DNA from: Buddleja alternifolia
Lineage: Eukaryota; Streptophyta; Magnoliopsida; Lamiales; Scrophulariaceae
Reading direction: 5' to 3'
NCBI GenBank assembly: GCA_019426215.1
Contig: CM033394.1
Span: 16,760,195 to 16,824,194 of the forward strand
DNA length: 64,000 nucleotides
Part shown: positions 10,197 through 20,983 of the stretch, piece after piece
Layout of the letters: the number at the start of each line of letters is the position of its first letter
How positions within the stretch are numbered: position 1 is the stretch's first letter
Notes under the pieces: model-generated
Database searches by the model: none
What the model was told of the DNA's origin: nothing
Seen by the model: only the letters and a program-made list of their open reading frames with translations
Translations under genes and position numbers: made by a program

Positions 10197-10421
10197 ATTA
10201 GGTATCGAAGATCTGGCCCCTTGTTAAATGATCGATTGTTGGTGGAGCTTGTTCTTTGTTTGGACGCTGAGGAACTAAGGGGATTGTCTGCTCCTCCACT
10301 TTGGGGGAAGTTTGTTCCCAGAGTTATGGCAAACCACCTTATGGCCTTGCACTTTTCGAACTGGCGTAATCTATTGACATATAATCAGTCGATTGTCTTA
10401 GGAGGCTCGTGTTTGGCGTAG
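10197..10421 (+). CDS. possible exon of an unknown protein (75 codons to stop)
   Basis: Open from an acceptor-like CCATAG at 10191-10196 to a TAG at 10419-10421. The reading is compositionally protein-like: LLNDRLLVELVLCLDAEELR, then LWGKFVPRVMANHLMALHFS and NWRNLLTYNQSIVLGGS. There is no in-frame ATG near the start, so it would be an internal or last exon. It is the rightmost coding-like segment of the left locus. An alternative is a chance ORF, though 225 nt open in AT-rich DNA with this composition is somewhat unlikely. Confidence 0.35.
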   Translation: MRYRRSGPLLNDRLLVELVLCLDAEELRGLSAPPLWGKFVPRVMANHLMALHFSNWRNLLTYNQSIVLGGSCLA

Positions 10422-10450
10422 CGGTCTTTGCTTCATAACATGGTTCCCCA

Positions 10451-11152
10451 CATCGGAATTGAGTAATTGAAAGAATTTGACTTTTGAGTAATCGAGATAA
10501 TGGTAGTAGGTGGAATAATGAAGGTCAATTAAAAGCTATTTAATGGTGTCGTAAATAGAATATATTTGCAAAGAAGTAATTTCGGTGACATTACTTTATA
10601 ATAATCATTGATCTTGATTCCCGTGCATATTACAATGTAAATTTCGTGCATATACAATGGAATTTCCTTTGCTGGATAGAGGATGATTGTGTACCTATGA
10701 GGATATGGAATTTGGTTTCTTGCTACCATGGTTCGGTTGCGATTTGGAGTACCAATTGTTAAATTAAACTCTTAATCTTCATACATATTTCAATGTATTG
10801 ACGCCATCTTGAGTTGCAGTTTGGAAATTGAAACATAAATTTCAAAAAATGGAAAGCTCACATAGGTCACATTGTTCGATATAGCTATGGAAAGAAAAAC
10901 TTACAGATAGCTTCTACTTTTTGTCCCCTTGTTCTTCATTCACCCCATGTAAATTGTATTACCATGGAAAATTGGATCAAATTCTGAGAATATATCTTTC
11001 TTACACTTCAAATGTTAAAGAGATTTAATTTTTATAGAGAATGATTTAGTGTAACGTAAATTATTTGTTTTGCTTCAGTTGATCTTTATACTGTTGACTA
11101 AACAAATGAAAACTAAAAGAGAAAAAATTATTTGGTGAAGGCGAAAGCTAAT
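10451..11152. other. AT-rich intergenic DNA
   Basis: No ORF, repeat unit or RNA gene that I can support. The reverse-strand open stretch at 10529-10729 has no coding character. Confidence 0.5.
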
Positions 11153-11628
11153 GCCTTGTTTGTTTATGTTTTCAAATTCCGTTTTCAATATTTTAAATTA
11201 CAAAATCTTAATAAATTATAACACAACATAATTTCATCTAAATTCACCTTTTTTCAACTCAATTTTTTAAATCCCGTATATAGCTACTTATAACTTACTA
11301 TATCTATTACTTTACACAATCGTTAATCAAAATTATTTACTTCAATCATTATTTTTGTTTTTTTTTCATAATTTACGATTTTTAATTCATATTTTATTAT
11401 TTCTTTATTCACATAATGATTATATAAATAACTAACACTATCATTCAACACATCATACGTTAATATATCACCATTGATTTGATACATATTACAAATTTCA
11501 ACCATTTTCAGAAAACATAAACAAACACCAAACACACCACATCATTTTCACACAAACTTTTGTATTATGCATTTCTCGAAAAAATTTCAAAATTCAAACT
11601 AAAAAAATATCCCTAAAACAAACATAGC
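11153..11628. mobile_element. MITE candidate
   Basis: The ends are imperfect inverted repeats: GCCTTGTTTGTTTATG at the left and CTAAAACAAACATAGC at the right (12 of 16 matches). They enclose about 475 bp of very AT-rich non-coding DNA. TIRs of the (C/T)TTGTTTGTTT type are common in plant hAT-like MITEs. I cannot define a convincing target duplication. Confidence 0.35.
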
Positions 11629-13375
11629 TTAATTAAATGTGTAATTTAAGATTGATAACTTTATGTCCAGTTGTCCATGTAGTAATATGAGAAAGATAAT
11701 GAAGTGTCATTATAATAATTTAGAGTACTAATTTGGATCAAAGAAATTAAAGAATCATATCAGTTGCAAAAGTGTGTTGAAGTAATAGAAAGATTGAGTA
11801 TGACTCTAAGGTCTAAACATTGTCTCATATCTTTCCTTTTCTTTCACATTTATATTGTGTAGAAATTTTTAGTATTTTGGTGTTGGTGGATGGAAGAAGG
11901 AAAAGAGGTATGGGGGCAGAGTAGGAGCTGATTATGGCATTAGTATTGGTATTGAAATTGGTGGAATAATATTAATATTAGGGTTTTAGTTTTGGGAAAG
12001 AAGGTGAAGTTGGAAAAAAAATTAACTAGAAAATAATTAAAGAAATAAAAAAAAATACTTAATACAATAGAAAATAAAAGAAAAAAATATATAATGTAAA
12101 TATCTTAAAAGGATTAGAGTATTTTATTCTTTACAAAAAAATTTGCGCTCAAAAAAGCTTGGGGTGATGGTAAGTATATTTTGAATAAATATGGGCGGGG
12201 GAGGGTGTGGTGGTGGTGGTGGCTATTTTCTTATAATAGCGGGACAGCTTAGTAATTATGTATATCATAGGGGGTTCACATACAATTAACCTTTTTTAAA
12301 ATTTAAAAAATGTTACATGATTTTTGGGAAGACACTTTTTATGTGTTTGCACTTTTTATATATGTTTTGTAAACATTTTTGACAAAAGAAACCAGATTCA
12401 ATTTTATCAGATACGTTTTCACTTCTTGTTTTCACATTTTTTGAAACAAAAACATAAAAACTCAAAATATTAGTGTTACCAAAAGGACATAAATAATTAA
12501 CCCTTGCAATAGTTATAAATTAAATAATTAAATAAATTATTGAGATAATATAGAGAGAATTAACAGAAACTTTAAGTTATTTCATATAAAGTTATATACT
12601 GCTATATGTTATAATCGTTTCTATTAGAAAGAATTCCATATATTTATTCTTTCTAATTTATTTATGCCGATTATGGGCAATTTTCACCGTGCACAAACCC
12701 TATCCATTGTATGACAATTATGGGTAATTTGCATCGTGCATAAACTCTAATGATGTCCAGCTACAAAATTAATTTCTAACGCAGATATTTTATGCACGTG
12801 TACATATTTTACTGGTTCCTGTATGTATGTTTAGTTGACACATAGAAAAAAAGGTAAATTTAATGTCGAGAATGGGCAATTTAATGTCGAGAACAACGAA
12901 TATGATGTTGTTTATATTTGACACTTCATTACTGTCCCATTGATTAATTTAACTCAATTATTATTATGTTTTATTATTGGTCATCCATTAGTGAACGTTC
13001 TTTTTGTTTTTTAGCGCATATATTACCAAGATAATTATCATCTTATTATAATGTAAAATATTGATTAAAATTAATACGATTGGTTTGGCGTATGTGGGCT
13101 TGATTTTTAGAGAGTGTTTGCCTGTTTTTGTTATTGGCCAATTGTGTTCACCGTAAATACAATATTATTCCATTATGTTATTGAAAGTAGTTGTATATTG
13201 TTTGAGTTGTGTTGGCCCAATTATGTTTGTGTATATATCATGTATATCGTGTGCCCATTAACCATGATGAGTTTTATTATTCATGAGTATGTGTTTTGTT
13301 TCTCGTTTGCATGTCTCGTCATCACGCCTTAAAAACTATACTGAGTGTAAAGTATGGTACGCGCGGTGTCTTCCA
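11629..13375. other. AT-rich intergenic DNA with small repeats
   Basis: Contains a GTG trinucleotide run (12206-12223) and a 47-bp tandem pair (12666-12748). The plus-strand open stretch at 13114-13332 has no coding character. No gene can be supported. Confidence 0.5.
12666..12748. repeat. 47-bp period imperfect tandem pair
   Basis: GATTATGGGCAATTTTCACC...GTGCACAAACCCT is followed 47 bp later by AATTATGGGTAATTTGCATC...GTGCATAAACTCT. The motif ATGGGCAATTT also recurs near 12,873. Confidence 0.75.
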
Positions 13376-14167
13376 TTACCTAGTATATATATATGTATGT
13401 ATATTTAATTAATATCTTATAATATATTTGATAGGATCTATTCTAATTAATTAAGTAACTAATTGATATGGAAAGATCTTATTTGATAAGGTTTGATATG
13501 ATATCAAATATATGGAAATATCTAAATAGTTGGAAAGTAACCAATTAATTAAGGAAGAGAAATACGATGGAAGGAAACTAAGTATAAAATATAAATATAT
13601 ATATGGAATATATATATATATATGCACGCCTATTTAGGCGTGTGAGTTTTCATATTTTGTGGACTCTCACCCTATATATACATCTATTGATATTTTATTC
13701 ACAAGTTAATTTTAATTCATTCTACACAATTTTGATTGTGGAGAAATTCTCTCCATCTTTTCTCCTCCGCCTCTTTCACAAATTACCTTTCAACTCATGT
13801 GTTGAGTACGAAGAACACTAAAATATATTCCCACCCATTTCTCATAAGCCAAGATTTAATATTCTCCTTACTAGCACTGATGGAGATAATCGAGGGTACG
13901 AGCTAAGGTGTGGATAAACATAGAGGCACAACACTTGGGGCGCTAGGGCAAATCCTCTTGGAGAGGTGTAGCAGGGAGTTGTTTAAAAAGACAATGCTAT
14001 TTTTTGGTCTTCAAGAGGTAAACACGAGTAAACTAATCTCTAGGAAAATTTTGAATCCGATGGTACCATGTCTACCTAGCCCTAATTTCGGGGATGCCGC
14101 TTTGTTTTCTAAATTTATACCTTCCGCTGCGCAAGCTTCCTCAGGAGTTTGTACCGAGATCCCAACA
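13376..14167 (+). mobile_element. copia LTR, 3' portion
   Basis: Ends TTCCGCTGCGCAAGCTTCC ... GAGATCCCAACA at 14167. This aligns by eye with the end of the solo LTR at 53,474 on the reverse strand (TTCCGTTGCGCCGGCATCG ... CGATCCTAACA). Upstream, GAGCTAAGGTGTGGATAAAC and ACACTTGGGGCGCTA match the Copia2 LTR U5 on its own strand. A TA-rich block and a CGCCTATTTAGGCG palindrome at about 13,600-13,640 mark the probable R start. Immediately right of 14167 gypsy-type sequence begins, so this is a clean LTR right border. The left border is lost. No matching polypurine tract is present. Confidence 0.6.
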
Positions 14168-14960
14168 ATCTTTCCATTTGTTAAGCATACAAAATTAATC
14201 AATCATCTTCTAACCTTATGAGAAGTCTAAGTTAATAATTCCGGGAAAAATTCCTTAACTGTCTCATAATGGCTATCCAATCAGCTCTTCCACCCTCGAC
14301 TTATGTACATTGTGAACTATCTAAGAAAATCAATTCTAGTCTAGGGTCTCCACGAGCAATTTCAAAGATATATATGTTCCATTAAATTCAAATTATGTCA
14401 AGAAATCATGCCATTTTTCCAAGTTAATCAATCTCAATGCATTAATTAGGACTAAATTTTTTTTTTGTGCTTAATTTTTCTCAACATAAAAGCATATATC
14501 TCCAAAATTGACTAAAATTGACGCTCCTCCCCCAAACTTAACTTGAAACACGTATCATACTTTTCTTATATTTTCCTACCTCCAAATTTAACTCCAACAT
14601 TGTCCCCAATGTTGCACAAGCTAACTTATGGAAAGTAAAGAAAACACGAAAATGAAGAGAAAAGAAAAAAACTATCGATTAGGATGCTGAAAAGAAAACC
14701 TAAATTCCTCATGCGTGTTTTTTTGTGTAAGTTCACTGAAAAAGCTCCTATTCCAATATTATTCCAACTCTCGCAATTTAAGAGACAACTACTAATTATC
14801 ACAAAACTCAAACCAAGCATCAAAATATCTAACATAAATAGCATAAATAAAATAAAAAAAAAACAAAATATCCATAAATTCAAACATAAACAAAACATAA
14901 AAAAAAACTAACATCCATCAAAATAAATAAAAAAACAAATAACATAAATCTAGGCTGACA
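14168..14960 (-). other. 3' non-coding spacer of the outer gypsy element
   Basis: Aligns with the young gypsy element: AAGTCTAAGTTAATAATTCC with 46609, GGTCTCCACGAGCAATTTCA with 46722, and CCAACATTGTCCCCAATGTT with 46977. The last is a near-palindrome and lies close to the end of the coding region in both elements. ORFs on either strand here are short and not conserved between the two copies. Confidence 0.6.
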
Positions 14961-16004
14961 CTACTCATCAGCCTCAACATCATCATCCTCCTCGTCGTCG
15001 TCCTTATCCTCATCCAAATCATCCTCATCAAACATATAATCACCAGGGGTAGCAGTAGAGGAAGGTAGACGGTGGAACTCAAGGACAGGGGAATAGGCAT
15101 AGACGAATCTCCCCGAAGATAAATCCATCTCTAAGGCTAGTTGCCTCTGGTACTGGCTCATCATCTGGAAATTAGCCGTGGTCAACGACATCCCCATCTG
15201 GAAATTATCCTCCAATTTAGTCATGCGGGTCTGTAAAAAGTTCATGTGCTTCCTCAGATCAGTCATGGTAGTCGGTGCTGGTGTAGCTGTTGATCTCGAA
15301 CTTTAACCTTGTGAAGCCTTTGCGTTCTTCCCCCCTGTAGGTGTCTTCTTCTTCTCGGAGTAGTTAGTTGGAACACCACACTCCTCAGACACATCATCCT
15401 CAAACTCTGGCACTTGAGCCGTCTGACAGAATGCTGTGATCAATGAAGGGAAGATGAATGGAGCCTTCTTCTTTGTCACCTTCTTCGCTTTTGCCTTTTT
15501 CTTCCTCTTCTTCCCCTCCTCCTTTCCAAATCTTTCAATCTGACTCATTAAAGCCTTATGAATTAGAGCTAAAAAAGTAATCTGCTTCTGCTGCATGATG
15601 GCATAGACCAACACAGCCCTGTCCCTCGTCACTTCCGACTTATTCTTAGTCGAAAGTATACAATGCCTAATCATCTCATACCAAAACCATGCCACGGATG
15701 TCAAATCCCCTCGGAGGACCATCCCCACCTAACCACTCAGAGCCCTCCACGGTAATAGCCTCACGAACCTCCTACAGATCCACCTCATAGATCCCATAAT
15801 CATCGAGCACCACAGTATACTCACACACATCCAGTACTGTCAGTCCGGTGTTGCTCATTATCTGCTCGGGTGATATGTCAACCACAATACCACGAACTCG
15901 AATGTGATTCATATTTAAGTACCCCTCCCTCCGGTACATCTCTGTCTCGTGGGCATAAAACTTTTGAACCCACTGTACCATAATCCTCTATGGCTCCTTG
16001 TAAA
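14961..16004 (-). pseudogene. 'putative plant transposon protein' domain ORF, main part
   Basis: Minus-strand reading starts at the copia insertion point with MVQWVQKFYAHETEMYRREG. It continues through RGDLTSVAWFWYEMIRHCIL, TRDRAVLVYAIMQQKQITF and APFIFPSLITAFCQTAQVPE to an acidic tail (FDEDDLDEDKDDDEEDDDVE). The W.. KFY, DLT..AWFWY..IRH, RDRA.L.Y.I and FP.LIT..C motifs in this order are those of the plant-specific domain annotated as putative plant transposon protein (PF20167), common in gypsy-type elements. Damage: an in-frame stop at 15772, a frameshift between 15772 and 15728, and a stop at 15303. The N-terminus lies beyond the Copia1 insertion at 26356-26586. The role of the domain is not established. 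A nucleic-acid-binding Gag-like role would fit the lysine-rich segment (GKKRKKKAKAKKVTKKK). Confidence 0.7.
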
Positions 16005-17645
16005 TGTTGGGGGAAAATCACCAAATGCCGCAGAAAATGAAATTTAAAATTTTTATGGTATTTCCCCATAACCAGATCAATCCCGGGGTTAATTCACAGG
16101 TATGAACGATAAGAATTTAACATAATTACCTATTGTCGTGAAGAGGTTGACAAGTCCTACAAATTTTAACTTCTTTAATTCTTTGCGAAAAACCTCCAGC
16201 TGAAAGATATTTGATCCAAGAAGTCTAAGTGTGCTGCCTCTAAATTGTCTCACCGAAATAACTTGATGAAAAAAAACTTCCTCCTTCTTCTACAGTGGGT
16301 GACGGCTAGGAGAGAGAAATGGGAGAGGAATTTTTCTTGTGGTGTTTGTAATACAACTTATGACCTAGACTTTTGACTAATGTGATATTTATATCACTTA
16401 AGTCATTGTTTTGGACTCAAACGAAGCCCATTAAGTACTCCTAGTGGTCGCCCCTTTTAGGGCTTATTGTGTCACATGGTGTATTAATTTTGTACTTAGT
16501 TTATTCTATTAAATAATTAATTACCTTAATTCAATTAATTAATTCAATTAAATAATAGATAACTCATTTAATTAATTTTATTTCTCCAAAAAGTATTATT
16601 AATTAAATCATAAATAAATTAACTTATTTCTTCAAGTAATTCATTCTATTTATTTATATCCAATACTTCAAATCTTTCCACAAGAAATATTCCATTTTTC
16701 ATCAAATTTTTCCTTTTTAAGCGTGACTCTTTAGGTTCATCTATATTTAGCAATGAGAGGATTCCAACGAATATGGGTCCTACGTAGCCAGTCAAGTGGT
16801 CCATATTTTAACCCAAACAAGATGAAATTATTAGATCATTATTAACCTTTCCTTTGTAAATATCGTGTGAATATAAACTCTTCATTTCTTTATCCCGATC
16901 AAGTGAGAATCATGATTTTTAGTCAAACTCACTAACTTGATACTATGCTTTATTTATAACAAGCTCAGATCATTTAATGCTTTGGCCAAAGACTTTGGGA
17001 TCTAGCTTACTTATAAATGTATAGGATAATTCCTCGTTCATTTACGAGGGAACGAATCCCATCTTGAATATGAGTTAAGACTACTACTTGCCCATTAGAT
17101 TGCAGTTCGAGGTGGACCCTACCAAAGGGTGAATTGGGCCTAACTACTCTAATGACGAACCTAATGTCACAAACATATCTTCAACTTGATTCCTCCAGTC
17201 TAAAGTTCAGACACACCTATTACAATTAATCAATTCTGTCATTGACTGTCAAAGGGTGAAAACCCATGTGACAGAATCGATACTAGTCATGTCTGAGTGC
17301 CACTATCTCCATCAGTGCACCTGATATGAATCCTTCACTACTTCCTAGTGATTGACGGGCACCTTTCTCGTCAAAGATTCATATCATACAAGTCTTCATG
17401 ATTTTCAACGCCCAATTGGAAATCATTGACTTGCAAACTATTTTAATACACAAGTATCAAACCCCTCTAGTGCCTTAGAGAGTTTACTCTTGTGTTCATG
17501 GACTTATAGTTGATTTACAATAAATAAATGCCAATCCGAAAGTAAATAACTAATTGCCTTTTTATTGATAATAAATAATTACAAATTAATAATGTCCTTA
17601 TATTTACTAATCCTCTAGTAACATTTGAGGACATTAACCCTGACA
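16005..17645 (-). repeat. Copia1 3' LTR
   Basis: TGTTGGGGGAAAATCACC ... TTAACCCTGACA on the plus strand, 1641 bp, adjacent to the polypurine tract. It pairs with 24734-26355 over its whole length; differences are scattered substitutions and small indels. A third relative is at 61359-62835. Confidence 0.92.
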
Positions 17646-17660
17646 ATCTCCCACTTGTAC
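17646..17660 (-). other. Copia1 polypurine tract
   Basis: Minus strand GTACAAGTGGGAGAT, directly before the 3' LTR. The AAGTGGGAGA core is shared with the copia element at 2311. Confidence 0.85.
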
Positions 17661-17720
17661 TCAATGCCAATCACTATGGTATCTAATACCCATCTTCTCA
17701 AGATGTCGATCCAGCACTGC

Positions 17721-18344
17721 CTATGTCAAAGGCTTGGTCAATTGGTGAGCAACGTTGTCTACTGAATTTACTCTGTGTACGGCTATTTTGCCTCTTCCAA
17801 TGCTTTCCCTTATTATGTGATATCTTCTCTCTATGTGCTTGGATTTGTTGTGAGATCTTAGTGCCTTTGCTTGTGCAATAGCCCCGTTATTATCACAATA
17901 AAGTGGCAATGGTAGCTCTACACTCGAAACCACTTGAAGTTCTCTAAGAAACTTCCTAATCCAAACACCCTCTTTAGCAGCCTCTGAAGCTGCAATGTAT
18001 TCTGTCTTAGTGGTGGAATCAGCGTTTGTGTTTTGCTTGGAACTTTTCCAAGTCACTGCTCCACCATTGAGCGTGAATATAAACCCTGAAGTGGATTTGC
18101 AACCATCTACGTCAAACTGAAAATCTGAGTCAGTATATTGATCCACCTTTAATTCTCTATGTCTATATGTTAGAACTATAACCTTAGTTCTCTTCAGATA
18201 CTTAAGGATATTTTTTACAGTGGTCCTATGTTCTCTTCCCGAGTTAGCCTGAAAATGTTTCACCACACCTATTGCGTAGGCGATGTCTGTCCTTGTGCAT
18301 AACATGGCGTACATCGAACTACCCACCGCAGATGCATAGGGCAC
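17721..18344 (-). pseudogene. Copia1 RNase H domain
   Basis: 207 open codons covering the end of the polyprotein. It shows the usual copia landmarks: YTDSDFQFDVDGCKSTSGF with its first acidic residue, WKSSKQNTNADSTTKTEYIA with the glutamate, LYCDNNGAIAQAKALRSH with the aspartate, and the tail HIERRYHIIRES ... VAHQLTKPLT. Catalytic residues look present. It begins in mid-polyprotein because of a frameshift between it and the RT segment to the right (frames of 17721-18344 and 18517-19095 differ), so it would not be translated as part of pol. Confidence 0.85.
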
Positions 18345-18516
18345 CGTACTCTTTTCTTTCCTATCTTCCTAATTTTGAGGAGACATGGACTTTGAAAGGT
18401 GCACCCCGTGTCTAATGGGCAAGAAACCTTTCTTTGAGTCTTCCATCCTAAATCTCTTTATGAACTTTTCTAAGTAAAGGGCTTGGGAAAGTCCTATCAC
18501 TCTATTTGTTCTATCT

Positions 18517-19557
18517 CTAGATACGAATCCCTAGAATGCAGGTACCTTCTCCCAAGTCTTTCATGGAGAATGTATTTGAAAACCATCCTTTAACTGATGT
18601 GAGCATTCCTACATCATTTCTTATGAGTAGAATGTCATCCACATATAAGACAAGGAAAGTGATTTTACTCCCACTAACCTTCTTGTAAACACATGGTTCA
18701 TCTTCGTTCTTGACAAAGTTAAATCCTTTGACAGCTTTATCAAAACGTAGATTCCAACTCCTAGAGGCTTGCTTAAGTCCAGAAATGGATCTCTTAAGTT
18801 TGCACACCTTATGAATATCAGACCCAGATGCAAACCCTTTAGGTTGCTCCATATAGATATCCTCTTCAAGGAATCTATTTAGAAAATTCATCTTTACATC
18901 CATCTGCCATATCTCATAGTCCATGTATGCAGCTATTGCGAGCAAAATTTGAATAGAATTGATCATTGCCACGGGTGAAAAGTTGTCTTGATAGTCAATT
19001 CCTTCCTTTTGACTATAACCTTTTGCTACAAGCCTTACCTTGTATGTGTCAAGTTTTCCATCCGGTCCTATTTTCCTCTTGTAGATCCATTGCACCCTAT
19101 AGATGCAATCCTATCAGGACGATCTGCTAGAGTCCAGACCTGGTTGTAATGCATCGAATCTATCTCTGTCTGCATAGCTTCTTGCCACTTTGCAGAGTCG
19201 GTGTCCATCATTGCTTGATCATAGGTAGAAGAGTTTGGACTCCCGCTGCTACAGTATGGACATCCGGTTCCTCTTGTAGCAGGTAACTATAATACCTATC
19301 AGGTTGTTGTGGTACTCTACCAGATCTTCGCAATGTTGGTTGTGTTTGAGTTTCTTGAACAGCCGTCTCCCTGGGTGTTTCATCTTGTTCACTAAGAACA
19401 ATCTTTCTACTTGCACCACCTTCTTGAATGAATTTTTCTTCAAGAAAGTGCACTTGCAGTGCAACAATGATCCTTTGATCATCTTGCATGTAGAATAGGT
19501 ATCCCATTGAATCCTCTGGGAAACCGACAAAGGTCCTTTAAGGGACCTTGATTCCAA
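18517..19557 (-). pseudogene. Copia1 reverse transcriptase region
   Basis: The main segment 18517-19095 contains WIYKRKIGPDGKLDTYKVRL, then VKMNFLNRFLEEDIYMEQPK (normally VKTAFLNG.LEE.IYM.QP), LKQASRSWN and the catalytic LVLYVDDILLI with both aspartates intact. The upstream linker between integrase and RT, 19208-19557, is rich in Q and T and contains LRRSGRVPQQPDRY, typical for copia. It is in other frames, so at least two frameshifts separate linker, RT and RNase H. Function lost, family assignment secure. Confidence 0.85.
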
Positions 19558-19575
19558 TTTCTCTGCCTTCGCCTT

Positions 19576-20312
19576 CTAGATGTAGGCAGGGCATCCCCAA
19601 ACCCTAAGGTACTTAAGGTTTGGTTTCCTATTTCTCCATATCTCATATAGAGTCTTAGGAATGGACTTGGAAGGACCTTTATTCAAGAAATGAACAGCCA
19701 TAAGGAGTGCATGTCCCCACAAGAAACTGGGCAAATCAGTGCAGCTGAGCATAGATTGAACCATATCTAATAGTGTTCGATTCCTTCGCTCTGCCACCCC
19801 ATTTAATTGTGGAGTTGCTGGTGGTGTGAATTGTAATATTATCCCACGTTCCTTTAGGAATTGATCAAACTTGTCACGCATATATTCACTTGCACAATCC
19901 GATCGTAGTGTCTTTATATGATGACCAGTTTGTTTTTCCACTAAAGCCTTAAATTCTTTGACCTTATCAAATGATTCAGACTTAAGTTTCATTAGATACA
20001 CTATACCATATCTTGAATGGTCATCAGTGAAAGTAATGAAATAGTAAAACCTCCACGAGCCATTTCTCCAAATGGTCCGCAAACGTCGGTATGCACAAGT
20101 CCTAATACTTCAGTGGCTCTTTCAAAAGTCCCGGTGAAGGGGGATCTAACCATTTTGCCTTTGAGGCAAGATTCACAAGTTGGATAGGGATCCGAACCTA
20201 ATGGTTCAATTAAACCATCTTTCTCCATTTTGTGTATCTTTCACTCACCAGCATGGCCTAGTCTTAGATGCCACTTTAAGCTTAGGTTAGCACTTTGTCT
20301 ACCACACTTCTT
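19576..20312 (-). pseudogene. Copia1 GAG-pre-integrase and integrase region
   Basis: On the minus strand the zinc-binding pre-integrase motif is degenerate (LGHAG then TCESCLKGKMVRSPFTG near 20140-20200). The integrase core has VHTDVCGPF (first Asp, about 20070), TFTDDHSRYGIVYLMKLKSE with its Asp at about 20030, and FTPPATPQLNGVAERRNRTL with the catalytic Glu (near 19800). Then follow LPSFLWGHALLMAVHFLNK and LRVWGCPAYI. A frameshift separates 20001-20228 from 19576-20082, and stops occur near 20255. The three catalytic acidic residues are readable but in different frames. Confidence 0.8.
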
Positions 20313-20983
20313 TCAGACATCATTTGCAACACACTCATTTTGCATATTTAAATAATAGAGTCCATTGACTAAAGTAGCAGTGCCAACAATATTTTTATGA
20401 AATAAAATGCTACAAGCACTGTCAATGAAATTAAAAACAGAGTCGTTCCTAACCAACACAGGAATAGATATAATGTTCTTAAGCCCATTGGGCAAAAACA
20501 AAACATCCTCTAAAATTAAAACATGTCCAGATGATAAACATAAAGAAGTTGATCCAATGCGAGAAGCCGCGACACTCTGCCCGTTGCCTACATTGATCAG
20601 CACCTCTCCATGCTCCAGCTTCCTACTTCGTTGCAGATTCGGATTCATTACACAAACGTGAGCACTAGCTCCAGAATCAAGTATCCATGAAGTGGAAAAT
20701 ACAGTTATAGAACAATTGGTTTCTAAAACAAATAGTTCCATACCTGGTGCACCTTTGCCAAAGTTCGGCCACTCTCTCCTCCAGCGGCCTAGCTCACCGC
20801 AGTGAAGGTACCTATCCATTTCCTTTGGTCCTTTGCTCTTCATCACTTTATGAGTTTTACCCTTTCCTTTGTCTATCTTAGTATGTGGACTCGGAGTGCC
20901 ATTAGTTTTCTTAATCTTCTTCTTCTTGTTTTTTTTAGGCTTAGAAGTGATGACAAAGGCTGCCTAGTTTCCCTTTGGCTTCA
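20313..20983 (-). pseudogene. Copia1 zinc knuckle and aspartic protease
   Basis: Reads from the edge of the solo LTR through a lysine-rich stretch (KPKKNKKKKIKKTNG) to YLHCGELGRWRREWPNFGKG. This is a CCHC knuckle that has lost cysteines and the histidine and so should not bind zinc. The protease active-site motif WILDSGASAHVC and NVGNGQSVAASRIGS follow. The segment is open from 20846 to 20313 but has a stop close to the LTR border. It joins the gag part at 22492 across the solo LTR. Confidence 0.8.

Larger units (their letters stand above)
3665..10450 (+). other. decayed tandemly duplicated gene-like locus
   Basis: Several sequence blocks recur with introns between them. Leader E is at 3665-4100 and 6665-7060. 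Block D is at about 5757-6050 and 7125-7390. Block F is at about 4920-5080, 6055-6180 and 7385-7560. Block B is at 5211-5400, 7676-7840 and 8925-8975. Block C is at 5455-5590, 6285-6412 and 8590-8715. Where present they keep the order E-D-F-B-C, which points to three or more tandem copies of a 1.2-3 kb unit that later lost pieces. Exon-like borders (CAG before, GTGAGA or GTAAAA after) are kept between copies. I do not recognise the encoded protein. It could be a young, poorly conserved host gene family, or gene fragments captured by a transposon. Confidence 0.5.

Noticed and set aside
3665..13376. Whole left locus as a Helitron carrying gene fragments (CTAGT near 13,375)
   Set aside because: A CTAG followed by T exists, but I see no convincing hairpin before it and no defined TC start on the left. 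Left as an untested idea.
13910..14221. Plus-strand ORF of 103 aa
   Set aside because: Lies across the copia LTR end and the start of gypsy sequence. A chance reading.
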